64,000 nt of DNA from Candidatus Bathyarchaeota archaeon A05DMB-4 (lineage in GTDB: Archaea; Thermoproteota; Bathyarchaeia; Bathyarchaeales; SOJC01), in assembly GCA_019685575.1 (NCBI GenBank), contig JABFQO010000007.1, positions 25,671 to 89,670 of the forward strand. The letters are read 5' to 3'. Positions 1-8,110 of the stretch are shown here, in pieces. Under the pieces are notes generated by a model, which worked only from the letters and a program-made list of their open reading frames with translations, did no database searches and had not been told where the DNA came from. Within the stretch, counting starts at the first letter, position 1. Each line of letters opens with the position of its first letter. A program made the translations under genes and the position numbers.

Positions 1-1735
1 CACGTTGGGCTATGGTTTCTGCGATTTTTTCTGCAAGTTTTAGGGCTTCTTTGTCGGTTTGTATTGGTTTTCCGATAAGAGCCTTTGTTGCTTCGTTTAA
101 TCCTGTAAAACTGATAGTTCGTGTGGAGTTTTCGTGACGGTGATAGTTTTCGTTGTTTCGAGTTTGTGAAAGGAAGGGCAGCAGTTTTTCTTCAAGACGT
201 TGTTTAATGGTTTGATGCTTAATTTCTAAGGCGTGGGCCGCGGTTTCTAGTTGTTCCTCGAGTTGTTGAAAGAATTTTGCTTCTTCTTTTTCGTTTTGGT
301 AGGCGATTCTGGGTAAATTAATCGCTATAGTGTCGAGGTTGCCTGTTCTCATTGTGTCGATTTCCCAATCTTCTTTCCATTCGTTTCCTATGCGGGTGCC
401 AGTGGCAGCGTAGGTGGCACATGTTTGTTTTTCTGGGAAATAATTGGCGAAATAGGGTGTGCCGGTAAGAGTTGCTAGTTGGTGGGCCAATAGAAGAATG
501 GGCTGGGTTTCGGTTTTGTTAAGGTTTTCTGGGCGAAGTTTTATTATTATGCTGGGGTTGAATGAGGGTTTTTGTTTGTTTTCGTCGAGGATTATTTTTA
601 GAAGAAGATGGGCAAGTTTCTGAGTTTCTTCTTCGAACTCGGCATAAAAGCCGTTTGTTTTTTCCTCTGCCCCTTCGGCGATCTTTTCTTTAAAGAAATC
701 GGGAACAGTTAGTTCGATGCCAAGTGTAACTTGGATCGGCATGCTGTTTGAGGTTTGTGTTTGGTTGAGGTTTTGGAGAAAGAGTTGTAGTTTTTCTTCT
801 ATTTCTATTGTAGTCATGTTTTTGGTGAAAGGTGCAAGGAAGATGTTGAAGTAGTCGATTGTTTGTTCGCTATTAATCTCTCTTGACGCGTTTTGAAGTA
901 CGTTCAGCGTGATTGCAAGTGCTTGGTCAAGGTTTTTTGGTGGTTTGCCTAGGCCGTTTTTTAGAAAATAGCGTAGGTCGTGGATGATTTCGTTGGGTTT
1001 GAGTATCCATGTGCCGAGGTTTTCGAGGTGGATAGCGCCGGACATATGAGCGTCGGAAATGTCGCGTGGCAACACGTTTAGCAGTGTGTATTCCTCTATT
1101 ACAGCGTCGCCCGCGGCTTTGTGGACGGCTTCTACGTTTGGCGTGTTGGTTTTGGCTGTGTTTTTTATTAATTGTGTGACGTCGTATACTGGAACGCCGA
1201 GGCGTGTGAGTTTGTGCCTGTACTCTTCTAATCCTTTTTCGAGGAGGATTGTGTTAACGATTTCGCGGATGAGTGGTGCGGTTAGGTATTTTGTTTTGAA
1301 TTCTTGTAGGCGTTTTTCTGTTTCTCGGGCGATGTTCTGAGCTAGATTTACTGGTACGTTGGCTTCTTTTATGAGGCTCAGTGCGATTTTGTTGCGGTCG
1401 AATTCTTCCATTGCTAGGCGTGAAGTACGGACGAGTATTTTTCGGCGTTTGAAGGTGTGTTTTTCGATTTCTTCGCTGATGTCGACGATCATCTTGCCCA
1501 AGTCGGTGAGTTTGTATTTTTTGGTTTCCACATCGGGTTCAATGAGGTCGGTTTTGAGAAGAAATTTAAGGTGGTAGGCGAATCTGCCAGCGTCTTTGGT
1601 TTGGTTAAGTTTGAGATTGTTCATGATCTTCGTGTACGAGAGCGAACCTTTGTCGTAAAGAAGAGTCAACACTTGAAGACGGATGCCGCTGGATACGGCT
1701 TTGAGAATTTTCACTCCTTTTCTTGTATGCGACAA
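1..1735 (-). CDS. nrdD: Anaerobic ribonucleoside-triphosphate reductase, N-terminal part, with winged-helix extension (runs off the window)
   Basis: This is the class III ribonucleotide reductase, which makes deoxyribonucleotides without oxygen using a glycyl radical. About 578 residues are visible; the C-terminal radical domain lies beyond position 1. The order seen is an ArsR-like winged helix (about residues 8-85, ending in KLTDLGKMI), an ATP-cone regulatory domain (about 95-185, starting KRRKILVRTSR) and then the reductase barrel with blocks such as NVLPRDISDAHMSGAIHLENL and GTPYFANYF. I chose TTG at 1735 because GGAG lies 7 bases upstream; GTG at 1714 is the alternative. A degenerate copy of the dispersed repeat lies about 100 bases upstream in the same orientation. 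A winged helix on NrdD suggests autoregulation or nucleotide-responsive DNA binding, which is inference. Confidence 0.88.
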   Translation of the reverse strand, partial: MSHTRKGVKILKAVSSGIRLQVLTLLYDKGSLSYTKIMNNLKLNQTKDAGRFAYHLKFLLKTDLIEPDVETKKYKLTDLGKMIVDISEEIEKHTFKRRKILVRTSRLAMEEFDRNKIALSLIKEANVPVNLAQNIARETEKRLQEFKTKYLTAPLIREIVNTILLEKGLEEYRHKLTRLGVPVYDVTQLIKNTAKTNTPNVEAVHKAAGDAVIEEYTLLNVLPRDISDAHMSGAIHLENLGTWILKPNEIIHDLRYFLKNGLGKPPKNLDQALAITLNVLQNASREINSEQTIDYFNIFLAPFTKNMTTIEIEEKLQLFLQNLNQTQTSNSMPIQVTLGIELTVPDFFKEKIAEGAEEKTNGFYAEFEEETQKLAHLLLKIILDENKQKPSFNPSIIIKLRPENLNKTETQPILLLAHQLATLTGTPYFANYFPEKQTCATYAATGTRIGNEWKEDWEIDTMRTGNLDTIAINLPRIAYQNEKEEAKFFQQLEEQLETAAHALEIKHQTIKQRLEEKLLPFLSQTRNNENYHRHENSTRTISFTGLNEATKALIGKPIQTDKEALKLAEKIAETIAQR

Positions 1736-1835
1736 AGGCTTTTCTCCATTATTAGGGGTGCTAATTGTATTCGCAGTTGTAAGGTTTAAAGTTTAAGCGA
1801 GTTTCCTCTGTTCGTGTCAGTTTCTCTGCGCCTCC

Positions 1836-1880
1836 TTAGGTCCCTTTTCCATATATGCTCCTATTAGACTCCAAATATAG
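1836..1880 (-). repeat. Degenerate copy of the dispersed intergenic element, facing nrdD
   Basis: On the - strand this reads TATATTTGGAGTCTAATAGG and then CATATATGGAAAAGGGACC. It differs from the four close copies by a handful of substitutions in the core and has lost the outer GC-rich tail. It points towards nrdD, about 100 bases from that gene's start. It stands back to back with the intact copy at 2031-2097, so this 500-base intergenic region (1736-2238) carries two divergent copies and no other gene that I can see. Confidence 0.8.
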
Positions 1881-2030
1881 TTAGGCGTTTTTTTATCCTT
1901 GCATTGGAGTTTTTGAGTTGTTCAATTTCTTTTACCAAAGCAGGATAAACATAACCTGAAATACCATTAATCCCAGCATCACCCCCTCCATTCGCACAAA
2001 AATCCAAAAAAGTGAACTCTTGGTTCTCTG

Positions 2031-2097
2031 TTCATATTTGGGGTGTATTTGGAGCCTAATAGGATCATATATGGAAGAGGGCCTAGAAACGCGGCAC
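2031..2097 (+). repeat. Dispersed intergenic element, copy 1
   Basis: A near-identical core is shared with 27961-28027, 37290-37356 and 55241-55307. It contains GGAGCCTAATAGGATCATAT followed by ATGGAAGAGGGCCTAGA, preceded by CATATTTG and followed by a CGCGGCAC-like tail. The flank TTCTCTGTTCATATTTG is also shared with the 37 kb copy. It lies about 140 bases upstream of the + strand gene at 2239 and has the same orientation. Confidence 0.93.
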
Positions 2098-2238
2098 ACT
2101 CCAACACCAAAGAAAAACAACAAAAACAAAACCACACAAAAACCCCATAAAACCCAAATACCTCTACACAACACTAAACCAGCATAAAGTATTAAAAGTC
2201 CATCCTCATAAAATACTAATCTCAAATCCAAAAAAACG

Positions 2239-2925
2239 GTGACACCATTGAGCAAAACACTAAGAAAACAGCTAAGACCAATAATCATACTCGTCATCGG
2301 CATCCTCCTAATAACCCTATCATTCGTCTTCTGGTTCTACACCGTACCACCATTTGCCAGCCTAACCACCTACACCCTGAACCGCCCAACCACCACAAAA
2401 ACCCTAAACACCACGGCAAGCCTCATCGAATACTTCGGCCACAACGAACAAAAAGCCCCTACACCCTTCAACGAAAGCCGCCCCATGGATTACCTCATCA
2501 ACACGACTCTAAGACTAGCCGTAACATACGGCGGACCAGTCGAAATAACAGTACACGTGGGCGACAAAATCGTTTTCAACGTGCAAACCAATGCTACAAT
2601 GACCGAAATAAGATGTAACACCACAAGGTACCTAAGCTACATTCAAAACGGCACTCTCCCACCAGCCGGAATTTTCCCGAATATCACAAGCACCATTTCA
2701 GCTTCATTGTTCGACGCTTTCTCTGGAGGGCCATCCCCATACTTGCTAGTGAAAAACTTGAACACCAATTCCTCAACCAGCGTTTCTTACAGCTTCTCTT
2801 ACACCGGAATACGCAGAAACAGCAGCGGCATCCCTTTGGTAATGTTCATAATTGGAGTAATAATAGTCATAATCGAAGGCATCGTACTGCTTAGAGCCCT
2901 CATAAAACGCCTAAGAGGACGCTAA
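2239..2925 (+). CDS. Exported or membrane-anchored surface protein, unknown function
   Basis: A 228-residue protein I cannot assign to a family. It has a basic N-terminus, a hydrophobic segment (about residues 13-37), a long extracellular part rich in Asn-X-Ser/Thr sites (NTT, NES, NAT, NGT, NIT, NSS), and a second membrane segment near the C-terminus (about 200-220) ending in a basic tail KRLRGR. This is the layout of a small archaeal cell-surface glycoprotein held by two membrane helices. The start used is GTG at 2239; TTG at 2248 is possible. An intact copy of the dispersed element lies upstream. Confidence 0.65.
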   Translation: MTPLSKTLRKQLRPIIILVIGILLITLSFVFWFYTVPPFASLTTYTLNRPTTTKTLNTTASLIEYFGHNEQKAPTPFNESRPMDYLINTTLRLAVTYGGPVEITVHVGDKIVFNVQTNATMTEIRCNTTRYLSYIQNGTLPPAGIFPNITSTISASLFDAFSGGPSPYLLVKNLNTNSSTSVSYSFSYTGIRRNSSGIPLVMFIIGVIIVIIEGIVLLRALIKRLRGR

Positions 2926-2947
2926 TCCTTTTTCAACACCAAAAACT

Positions 2948-3307
2948 TCACTTTTCAACATGAACATAACACTGCATTATTTTTGAGCAAACTAAACACT
3001 CGTCAGGAATAGAAACATCTTCCGGTAGCGTTCTTAAATAGCCAAGATGATGCCGACAATCTTTCGGAGTTTCCTTCACAGAAACGTGAGAATTCACATC
3101 AGACGAAGCTACTGCCTCAACAGTGCCAACATTCTGTGCATCCTTCAAAACCAAGTCCAGCTTCGACAAACAATGCGGACAAGCATAATACGTCTCCCGA
3201 GGCAAACAAGCCTCATCCGTAAGCAGAACAGGCTGCAAAAACTCCTTCCCGCAATTCCCGTAAGGACAAACCAAAACATTTACCACCTTCAAAACCCCCA
3301 AGCACAC
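2948..3307 (-). CDS. Small zinc-binding protein with CxxC motifs
   Basis: Up to 119 residues with two cysteine clusters. The N-terminal one is CPYGNC followed by CPHC, and the C-terminal one is DCRHHLGYLRTL followed by CLVCSKIMQC. The C-terminal pattern (Cys-x-His, a GYL block, then CxxC-x4-C) recurs in small archaeal proteins of unknown role and probably binds a metal. The true start may be the GTG a few codons in, just before NVLVCPYGNC. The gene precedes the XTP pyrophosphatase-bud32-kae1 run in sequence but, being on the same strand, lies downstream of it. Confidence 0.6.
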   Translation of the reverse strand: MCLGVLKVVNVLVCPYGNCGKEFLQPVLLTDEACLPRETYYACPHCLSKLDLVLKDAQNVGTVEAVASSDVNSHVSVKETPKDCRHHLGYLRTLPEDVSIPDECLVCSKIMQCYVHVEK

Positions 3308-3368
3308 GCCTAACTTATTCTCGAATATTAATAATTAATAAATATTTCTGCATTTATGTTCAGCATAA

Positions 3369-3971
3369 CTACAATTCAAATTTCACGAGTTCAAGATGTT
3401 TGCGGTACCATCTAGCAAATTTCCGTAAAGCCTTGGCGCGATGTGAATACTTATTTTTTTGTGGTGGAGGCAGTTCTGCAAAAGTTTTGCTTGTGTTTGT
3501 GAAGGGTAGAAAAATGGGGTCAAAACCAAACCCATGGATGCCCCGCGGTTGCCTAGCGATTTTTCCTCGAACTTTTCCGTGGAAGCATCTAGGCGATTTA
3601 GCATTCGGACTATAGAATGCGACTACAGCGTGGAATGCGGCATTTCTTTCTTCAACATTTTCCATCAATTTGAGAATGCCTTTGATTCCGATGGTTCTAA
3701 ACACGTAAGAAGAATACGGCCCTGGAAAACCATTTAAGGCGTCTATAAATAAACCAGCGTCTTCGACTATTACGGGGAGGGCACTTTTCTCGCCTGCGTC
3801 TATGGCACTGATTTTGGCTATGCTTTCTAAGTTGTCGGCTTGAATCTCCATAGCGTCCATGTTGAGCATAACACAAGAGAAACCAAACTCTTTCAGTACA
3901 CTGCGGGCTTCGTTAAATTTATTGACGTTCCCCGTGACGAGAAAGACCACTTTTCTCAAAACATTACTCAT
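3369..3971 (-). CDS. rdgB: XTP/dITP diphosphatase (RdgB/HAM1 family)
   Basis: This enzyme hydrolyses non-canonical purine triphosphates (ITP, dITP, XTP) to monophosphates, keeping them out of DNA and RNA. The 200-residue length is normal. Family signatures are all present: TGNVNKFNEA at the N-terminus, the acidic VEDAGLFID, the loop GFPGPYSSYV, GFGFDPIF and the C-terminal SHRAKAL. It sits 7 bases downstream of bud32 on the same strand, an arrangement found in many archaea with kae1-bud32, so it is probably the last gene of that operon. Confidence 0.95.
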   Translation of the reverse strand: MSNVLRKVVFLVTGNVNKFNEARSVLKEFGFSCVMLNMDAMEIQADNLESIAKISAIDAGEKSALPVIVEDAGLFIDALNGFPGPYSSYVFRTIGIKGILKLMENVEERNAAFHAVVAFYSPNAKSPRCFHGKVRGKIARQPRGIHGFGFDPIFLPFTNTSKTFAELPPPQKNKYSHRAKALRKFARWYRKHLELVKFEL

Positions 3972-3978
3972 GGTTTCC

Positions 3979-4620
3979 TCACCTTTCTTCCCTTTCCGCC
4001 ACGTATCTCCCTCTTTTTTCTATTTCTCTGATTTTTTCATAAACGTTTTCTGCCACATTATCGCCTACTATAGAAGCATAACCATCCATAACTGCACCAA
4101 AGCTTTCTTCCGCGTATCTAAAATGCGTGCTCTGAAGGGCTCTCTTCATTAAATGCAGGTCTACCCCCCGGATTTCCAGTTCTTTCGAGTATTCCCCTAA
4201 ACCGAAATCTACGAAGACGACCTTTCCATGAGGCGTTAATATCATGTTAGAAGTCGTTAAATCGCCGTGAATTATGCCTTTGTGGTGAAGGCGACCGATT
4301 AATTCTCCAATATACCTGCAAAGACGTAGTCTTTCTTCTTTTTTTAAATGGTTTAAAACTTGCTTAACTTGCTTTCCTTCTACGAACTCCATTATGATCG
4401 TGGAGTTTTTAGGATCAATCATTAAGATCGTCGGTGTTGGTACTCCGGCTTCTTTGGCGCGGTGAATAAGTTGAGGTTCATGGAGGGTCCGATAGGTTCT
4501 TATTTGCTCATCGAGTTGTTGCAAGCGATAGTGTTTGGGTAAACGTTTTTTCATTATAACTTTTCTGCCGTGCCATTTTTCCAGAAAGAGATTGGCTTCG
4601 GCTCCTTTTTTCAATAGCAA
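3979..4620 (-). CDS. bud32: KEOPS complex kinase/ATPase Bud32
   Basis: Atypical small kinase of the KEOPS complex, which makes N6-threonylcarbamoyladenosine at tRNA position 37 with Kae1. At 213 residues it is the usual compact size. Visible are the glycine-poor N-lobe KKGAEANLFLEKW, the catalytic loop IIHGDLTTSNMIL, the metal-binding VFVDFGLGEYS, and a basic C-terminal tail. It follows kae1 by 7 bases. In some archaea the two are fused, so separate but adjacent genes are the expected alternative. Confidence 0.96.
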   Translation of the reverse strand: MLLKKGAEANLFLEKWHGRKVIMKKRLPKHYRLQQLDEQIRTYRTLHEPQLIHRAKEAGVPTPTILMIDPKNSTIIMEFVEGKQVKQVLNHLKKEERLRLCRYIGELIGRLHHKGIIHGDLTTSNMILTPHGKVVFVDFGLGEYSKELEIRGVDLHLMKRALQSTHFRYAEESFGAVMDGYASIVGDNVAENVYEKIREIEKRGRYVAEREER

Positions 4621-4627
4621 ATAGGGT

Positions 4628-5659
4628 TTACGCCTCCTTAATCCAAGGTATATGAACTTCTTCCAATCGCCATTTTAGCCGGACAAAACTTTCCTCAACA
4701 GAAGTCGTAATCCCGTGCTGAAATGCAAGCATGCCCGCCCATGCGATCATGGCACCGTTGTCTAACGCAAATTCCTTGGGAACCACAGAAAATTTTGCAT
4801 CATGCTCATTTGCGATTGAGTCGAGCATTGTTTGTAAACGTTTGTTCGCGGCGACGCCTCCGGTTAGTAGTATTTCGGGTTTTTCTGTGTGCGCTAATGC
4901 ACGTTCAGTTACTTCAGTCAACATTGAAAAAGCCACTTCTTGAAGACTGTAGCACAAGTCTTCAAGACGGTATTTCCCTTTGTGAAGCAGTTGTATTACC
5001 GCAGTTAGTAGGCCGCTGAAGGACAAATCCATGCCTTTAACAACGTAAGGAAGGGGTATCAATTCTTTTCCTTGTGTTGCTAACTGTTCTATTATGGCGC
5101 CGAAGGGTTTTCCCTCTTTTTGCTTGAAGCCGGCTTCCCGCGCAAAAACATCAAGACAATTACCGATGGCTATGTCCAGCGTTTCGCCGAAAACACAGTA
5201 TCGTTTTGCCTCAAAAGCAGCGACTATCGTGTTTCCACCTGAAACGTAAAGCGTCACTGGATCCTTTGCTTGCTCTGTTAATTTGCCGATCTCTATGTGC
5301 GCAACACAGTGGTTAACGCCTACTAATGGAACATTAAGATAGGAGGCCAAGGCACGGGCTGCAGTTGCACCTGTTCGGAGACATGGACCTAATCCTGGCC
5401 CTTGTGAAAATGCAACTACCGCTATGTCTTTTGGAGTTATTCCAGCTTTTTGAAAGGCTCTTTCTAGTACTTCGCCGGCGACTTGCGCGTGGTGTCGCGC
5501 CGCTTCTCGAGGGTGGATGCCGCCTTCTTCGGGAATGTAGGCGCTTATGACGTTGGATAGGATTTTGCCATCAGCGGAAACTATGCCGACGCTAAAGTCA
5601 TCCGCAGTGGATTCTATGCCTAAGCAGTATGCAAAGTTTTTTCGCAATTTTTGCACCAT
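4628..5659 (-). CDS. kae1: tRNA threonylcarbamoyltransferase Kae1 (TsaD family)
   Basis: Catalytic subunit that transfers the threonylcarbamoyl group to A37 of ANN-decoding tRNAs. It is 343 residues, an ASKHA-fold protein. Signatures are GIESTADDFSVGI at the N-terminus, HPREAARHHA, the metal-binding HCVAHIEIG, and the nucleotide-binding LLTGGVAANKRL. It heads the kae1-bud32-rdgB run. Divergent transcription from the RPC34-like gene starts about 100 bases away. Confidence 0.97.
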   Translation of the reverse strand: MVQKLRKNFAYCLGIESTADDFSVGIVSADGKILSNVISAYIPEEGGIHPREAARHHAQVAGEVLERAFQKAGITPKDIAVVAFSQGPGLGPCLRTGATAARALASYLNVPLVGVNHCVAHIEIGKLTEQAKDPVTLYVSGGNTIVAAFEAKRYCVFGETLDIAIGNCLDVFAREAGFKQKEGKPFGAIIEQLATQGKELIPLPYVVKGMDLSFSGLLTAVIQLLHKGKYRLEDLCYSLQEVAFSMLTEVTERALAHTEKPEILLTGGVAANKRLQTMLDSIANEHDAKFSVVPKEFALDNGAMIAWAGMLAFQHGITTSVEESFVRLKWRLEEVHIPWIKEA

Positions 5660-5761
5660 CGAATTAAAGTTTGATGTTGCTGTTAAACATTTTCAATTCA
5701 AACTTTTCTTGTTTAACATACATGTTTTTATGCTTAAAGAACATAATATATTAAGGAGGGT

Positions 5762-6160
5762 TTGAAGGAACCGATATATATGCCAAAAAGGAACGACTTG
5801 GAGCACAAGGCTCTTTCACACATTGCGAATACAGGCGGCGACGGCATACTTCAGTCGGATTTATGGCGCCAACTCGGCGCTAGCAGTAGAGAGGGGTCTA
5901 GAGTTGCCTTGAAACTTGAAAATAAGGGGTTAATCCGTCGAGAAAAGGAGCTTTGTGAGGGAAGGTGGACTTATAGGCTTTATCCAAAACGAAAACCTGC
6001 ATCGATAAATTCTATTGCTGATTGTCCCTGTTTAACTTGTGCTGAGAACTTACGGTGCGGCTCGTGGGGCGCTACTTCTCCCAACGACTGCGAAAAGTTG
6101 ACGGAATGGATTTTACAGCAATCGGGAATAGTTGGGATGAGCCCTCAAGGTGACAGTTAA
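5762..6160 (+). CDS. RPC34/RPC39-like factor (archaeal homologue of the RNA polymerase III subunit)
   Basis: A winged-helix domain (ILQSDLWRQLGASSREGS to YRLYP) is followed by a cysteine cluster C-x2-C-x5-C-x10-C ending SPNDCEKLTEWI. From memory, the C-terminus of human POLR3F has the same spacing and a matching SPSNC...MTEWL block that carries a [4Fe-4S] cluster. Archaeal RPC34 orthologues have been described in Crenarchaeota and Thaumarchaeota. The start is either TTG at 5762, with GGAGGG only one base away, or ATG at 5780 (126 residues). The rRNA methyltransferase gene follows by 3 bases, so the two are likely co-transcribed. Confidence 0.82.
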   Translation: MKEPIYMPKRNDLEHKALSHIANTGGDGILQSDLWRQLGASSREGSRVALKLENKGLIRREKELCEGRWTYRLYPKRKPASINSIADCPCLTCAENLRCGSWGATSPNDCEKLTEWILQQSGIVGMSPQGDS

Positions 6161-6163
6161 CAT

Positions 6164-6781
6164 TTGCCGAAAACATGGCTAAAGCAGCACAGACGCGACT
6201 ATTATTATAAAAAAGCAAAAGAAGAACAATACCGGTCAAGAGCGGCGTACAAGTTACTTCAAGCAATCAACAAATATCATTTTATGAAGTTGAGTGATAT
6301 AGTTGTGGATTTGGGGGCTGCGCCGGGGGGTTGGCTGCAAGTTTCGAGCAGAGTTGTAGGGGAAGAAGGTATTGTTTTAGGTGTGGACATCAAAGAGGTT
6401 GAGCCCTTACCTGAATCAAACGTTTGCACAATCATCGGAGACATAATTGACCAAGAAATCATCAATCAAATTCAGGCGATTTTACCCCGCCCAGTAGATG
6501 TTGTTATTTCCGACGTATCCCCAAATCTTTCTGGTGTTTGGGAACTTGACCATGCTAGACAAATAGACTTGGCTAGACGGTCGCTTCAAATCGCCTTGGC
6601 AGTTCTTCGGCAAGGCGGTAACTTTTTCGTCAAAACCTTTCAAGGTGAAATGCTAGGGGATCTTGTTACAGAAATCAAGAATCATTTCGTTCATGTGGAA
6701 ATATTTAAACCTCCTGCCAGCAGAGCAAAAAGCGCAGAAATATATGTTCTAGGTGTTGGATTGAAGACGAAACTTGTTTGA
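6164..6781 (+). CDS. rlmE: RrmJ/FtsJ-type 2'-O-ribose rRNA methyltransferase
   Basis: A SAM-dependent 2'-O-methyltransferase of 205 residues. It has SRAAYKL (catalytic Lys), the SAM-binding VVDLGAAPGGWLQV, the catalytic Asp in VISDVSPNLSG and the catalytic Lys in FFVKTF, which together form the K-D-K tetrad part of the family. Bacterial RrmJ acts on the 23S A-loop; the archaeal target is likely an rRNA position but is not shown by sequence. It starts with TTG at 6164, with GGTGA about a dozen bases upstream. Confidence 0.92.
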   Translation: MPKTWLKQHRRDYYYKKAKEEQYRSRAAYKLLQAINKYHFMKLSDIVVDLGAAPGGWLQVSSRVVGEEGIVLGVDIKEVEPLPESNVCTIIGDIIDQEIINQIQAILPRPVDVVISDVSPNLSGVWELDHARQIDLARRSLQIALAVLRQGGNFFVKTFQGEMLGDLVTEIKNHFVHVEIFKPPASRAKSAEIYVLGVGLKTKLV

Positions 6782-6785
6782 ACGG

Positions 6786-8000
6786 TTATTGGGTAAGGTG
6801 TTCTGCTATGTCGCGAAGGGCTGAAGATAGTTTGTGAACTTCCTCTTTTGTGTTGTAGAAGTAAGTTGAGGCCCGTGCTACACTTGACTTCTTTAATACT
6901 TGTTTTATAAGTGGCAAGGCACAGTGATGCCCCGATCGAATCATTATATTAGCCGACACGTCCAACGCCAAGGCAACATCGTGGGGGTTTAAGTTGTCGA
7001 CGTTAAAGGCTAGAATACTGATTTTTTTCTGAGGTGGTGGACCGTATACTTCGATTTTCGGGATTTCAGAAACCTCTTCGTACATTTGTTTGGCGAGGCT
7101 CTTTTCGTGTTTTTCAATGTTTTCCATTCCGATCTTCTGCAGATAGTCGACGGCTGCGCCTAGTCCTATGCCTTCGGCAATCGGCGGCGTGCCCGCTTCA
7201 TAGCGTTTAGAGGTTTTGTTTAATGTGTAATTGTTGATTTCGACATCTTCGATTACTCCGCCTCCAATGTTTAACGGTTCTATTTCGTCCATAACTTCGT
7301 TCTTAATGTACAAGGCGCCGCATCCTGTGGGTCCGCACATTTTGTGGCCACTAAATGCTAGAAAGTCACAGTCGATTTTTCGTACATCGACTTTCATGTG
7401 GGGGACTGATTGTGCGGCGTCGATGAGCATGAAGGCGTCGTGTTCGTGGGCAATTTCAGCTATTTGTTCTACTGGAGAGATTGTGCCGAGAACGTTTGAG
7501 GCGTGAGTCACTGCGACAAGTTTTGTTTTGTCATCGACGATCTTCTCAAAATCCCCAACATCTAATAACCCATACATCACTGGGGGTTTTGGCTTGACTA
7601 TTTCAATCTTAACTCCGTAACGTTGCTTTAGCCGTAGCCAAACGAGAAAGTTCGAGTGGTGCTCGAGAAGTGTTGTGACTATTTTGTCGCCTTTCTTCCA
7701 CTGTAACCCATTGGCAACTGTGTTAATGCCTTCAGTCGTGTTTTTTGTTATAACAACTTCGTTTTGCGATTTAGCGTTAAGAAAATCCGCCACCTTCGCG
7801 TGTGCTTTTTCATATTCCTCACTTGCTTTTTGGGACAATCGATGAACGCCTCTGTCAACGTTGGCGCGGTATTCATGATAGAATTCAAGCATCTTCTGAA
7901 GCACAGGTTCAGGTGTCAAGCTGCTGGATGTGCTGTCGAAATAGATTATGCCTTTTTTTAGTATCGGGAAATCCTGTCGGATTTTTTCGGTGTTTAGCAT
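6786..8000 (-). CDS. sufS: Cysteine desulfurase, SufS type
   Basis: A PLP enzyme that takes sulfur from cysteine for Fe-S cluster assembly. The 404-residue protein has ITKNTTEGIN, the cofactor lysine in FLAFSGHKMCGPTG and the active-site cysteine loop RSGHHCALPL, which is the short loop of group II (SufS) desulfurases. No SufB/C/D or SufU gene is nearby, so the scaffold must be elsewhere. It is convergent with the methyltransferase gene, with a 4-base gap. Confidence 0.94.
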   Translation of the reverse strand: MLNTEKIRQDFPILKKGIIYFDSTSSSLTPEPVLQKMLEFYHEYRANVDRGVHRLSQKASEEYEKAHAKVADFLNAKSQNEVVITKNTTEGINTVANGLQWKKGDKIVTTLLEHHSNFLVWLRLKQRYGVKIEIVKPKPPVMYGLLDVGDFEKIVDDKTKLVAVTHASNVLGTISPVEQIAEIAHEHDAFMLIDAAQSVPHMKVDVRKIDCDFLAFSGHKMCGPTGCGALYIKNEVMDEIEPLNIGGGVIEDVEINNYTLNKTSKRYEAGTPPIAEGIGLGAAVDYLQKIGMENIEKHEKSLAKQMYEEVSEIPKIEVYGPPPQKKISILAFNVDNLNPHDVALALDVSANIMIRSGHHCALPLIKQVLKKSSVARASTYFYNTKEEVHKLSSALRDIAEHLTQ

Positions 8001-8110
8001 TGCTTTGTCTCCTAGAATTGATAATCTATGCTAGGTACCGCTTATATTATTGCGTGTTGGCGACAGATTTTTTAATGATACACTGTTAAATAGCATTGTG
8101 ATGAAACCGT

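Noticed and set aside
1932..2303. A 123-codon hydrophobic - strand frame
   Set aside because: It crosses the dispersed repeat and the start of the + strand surface-protein gene; no ribosome-binding site or family signal.
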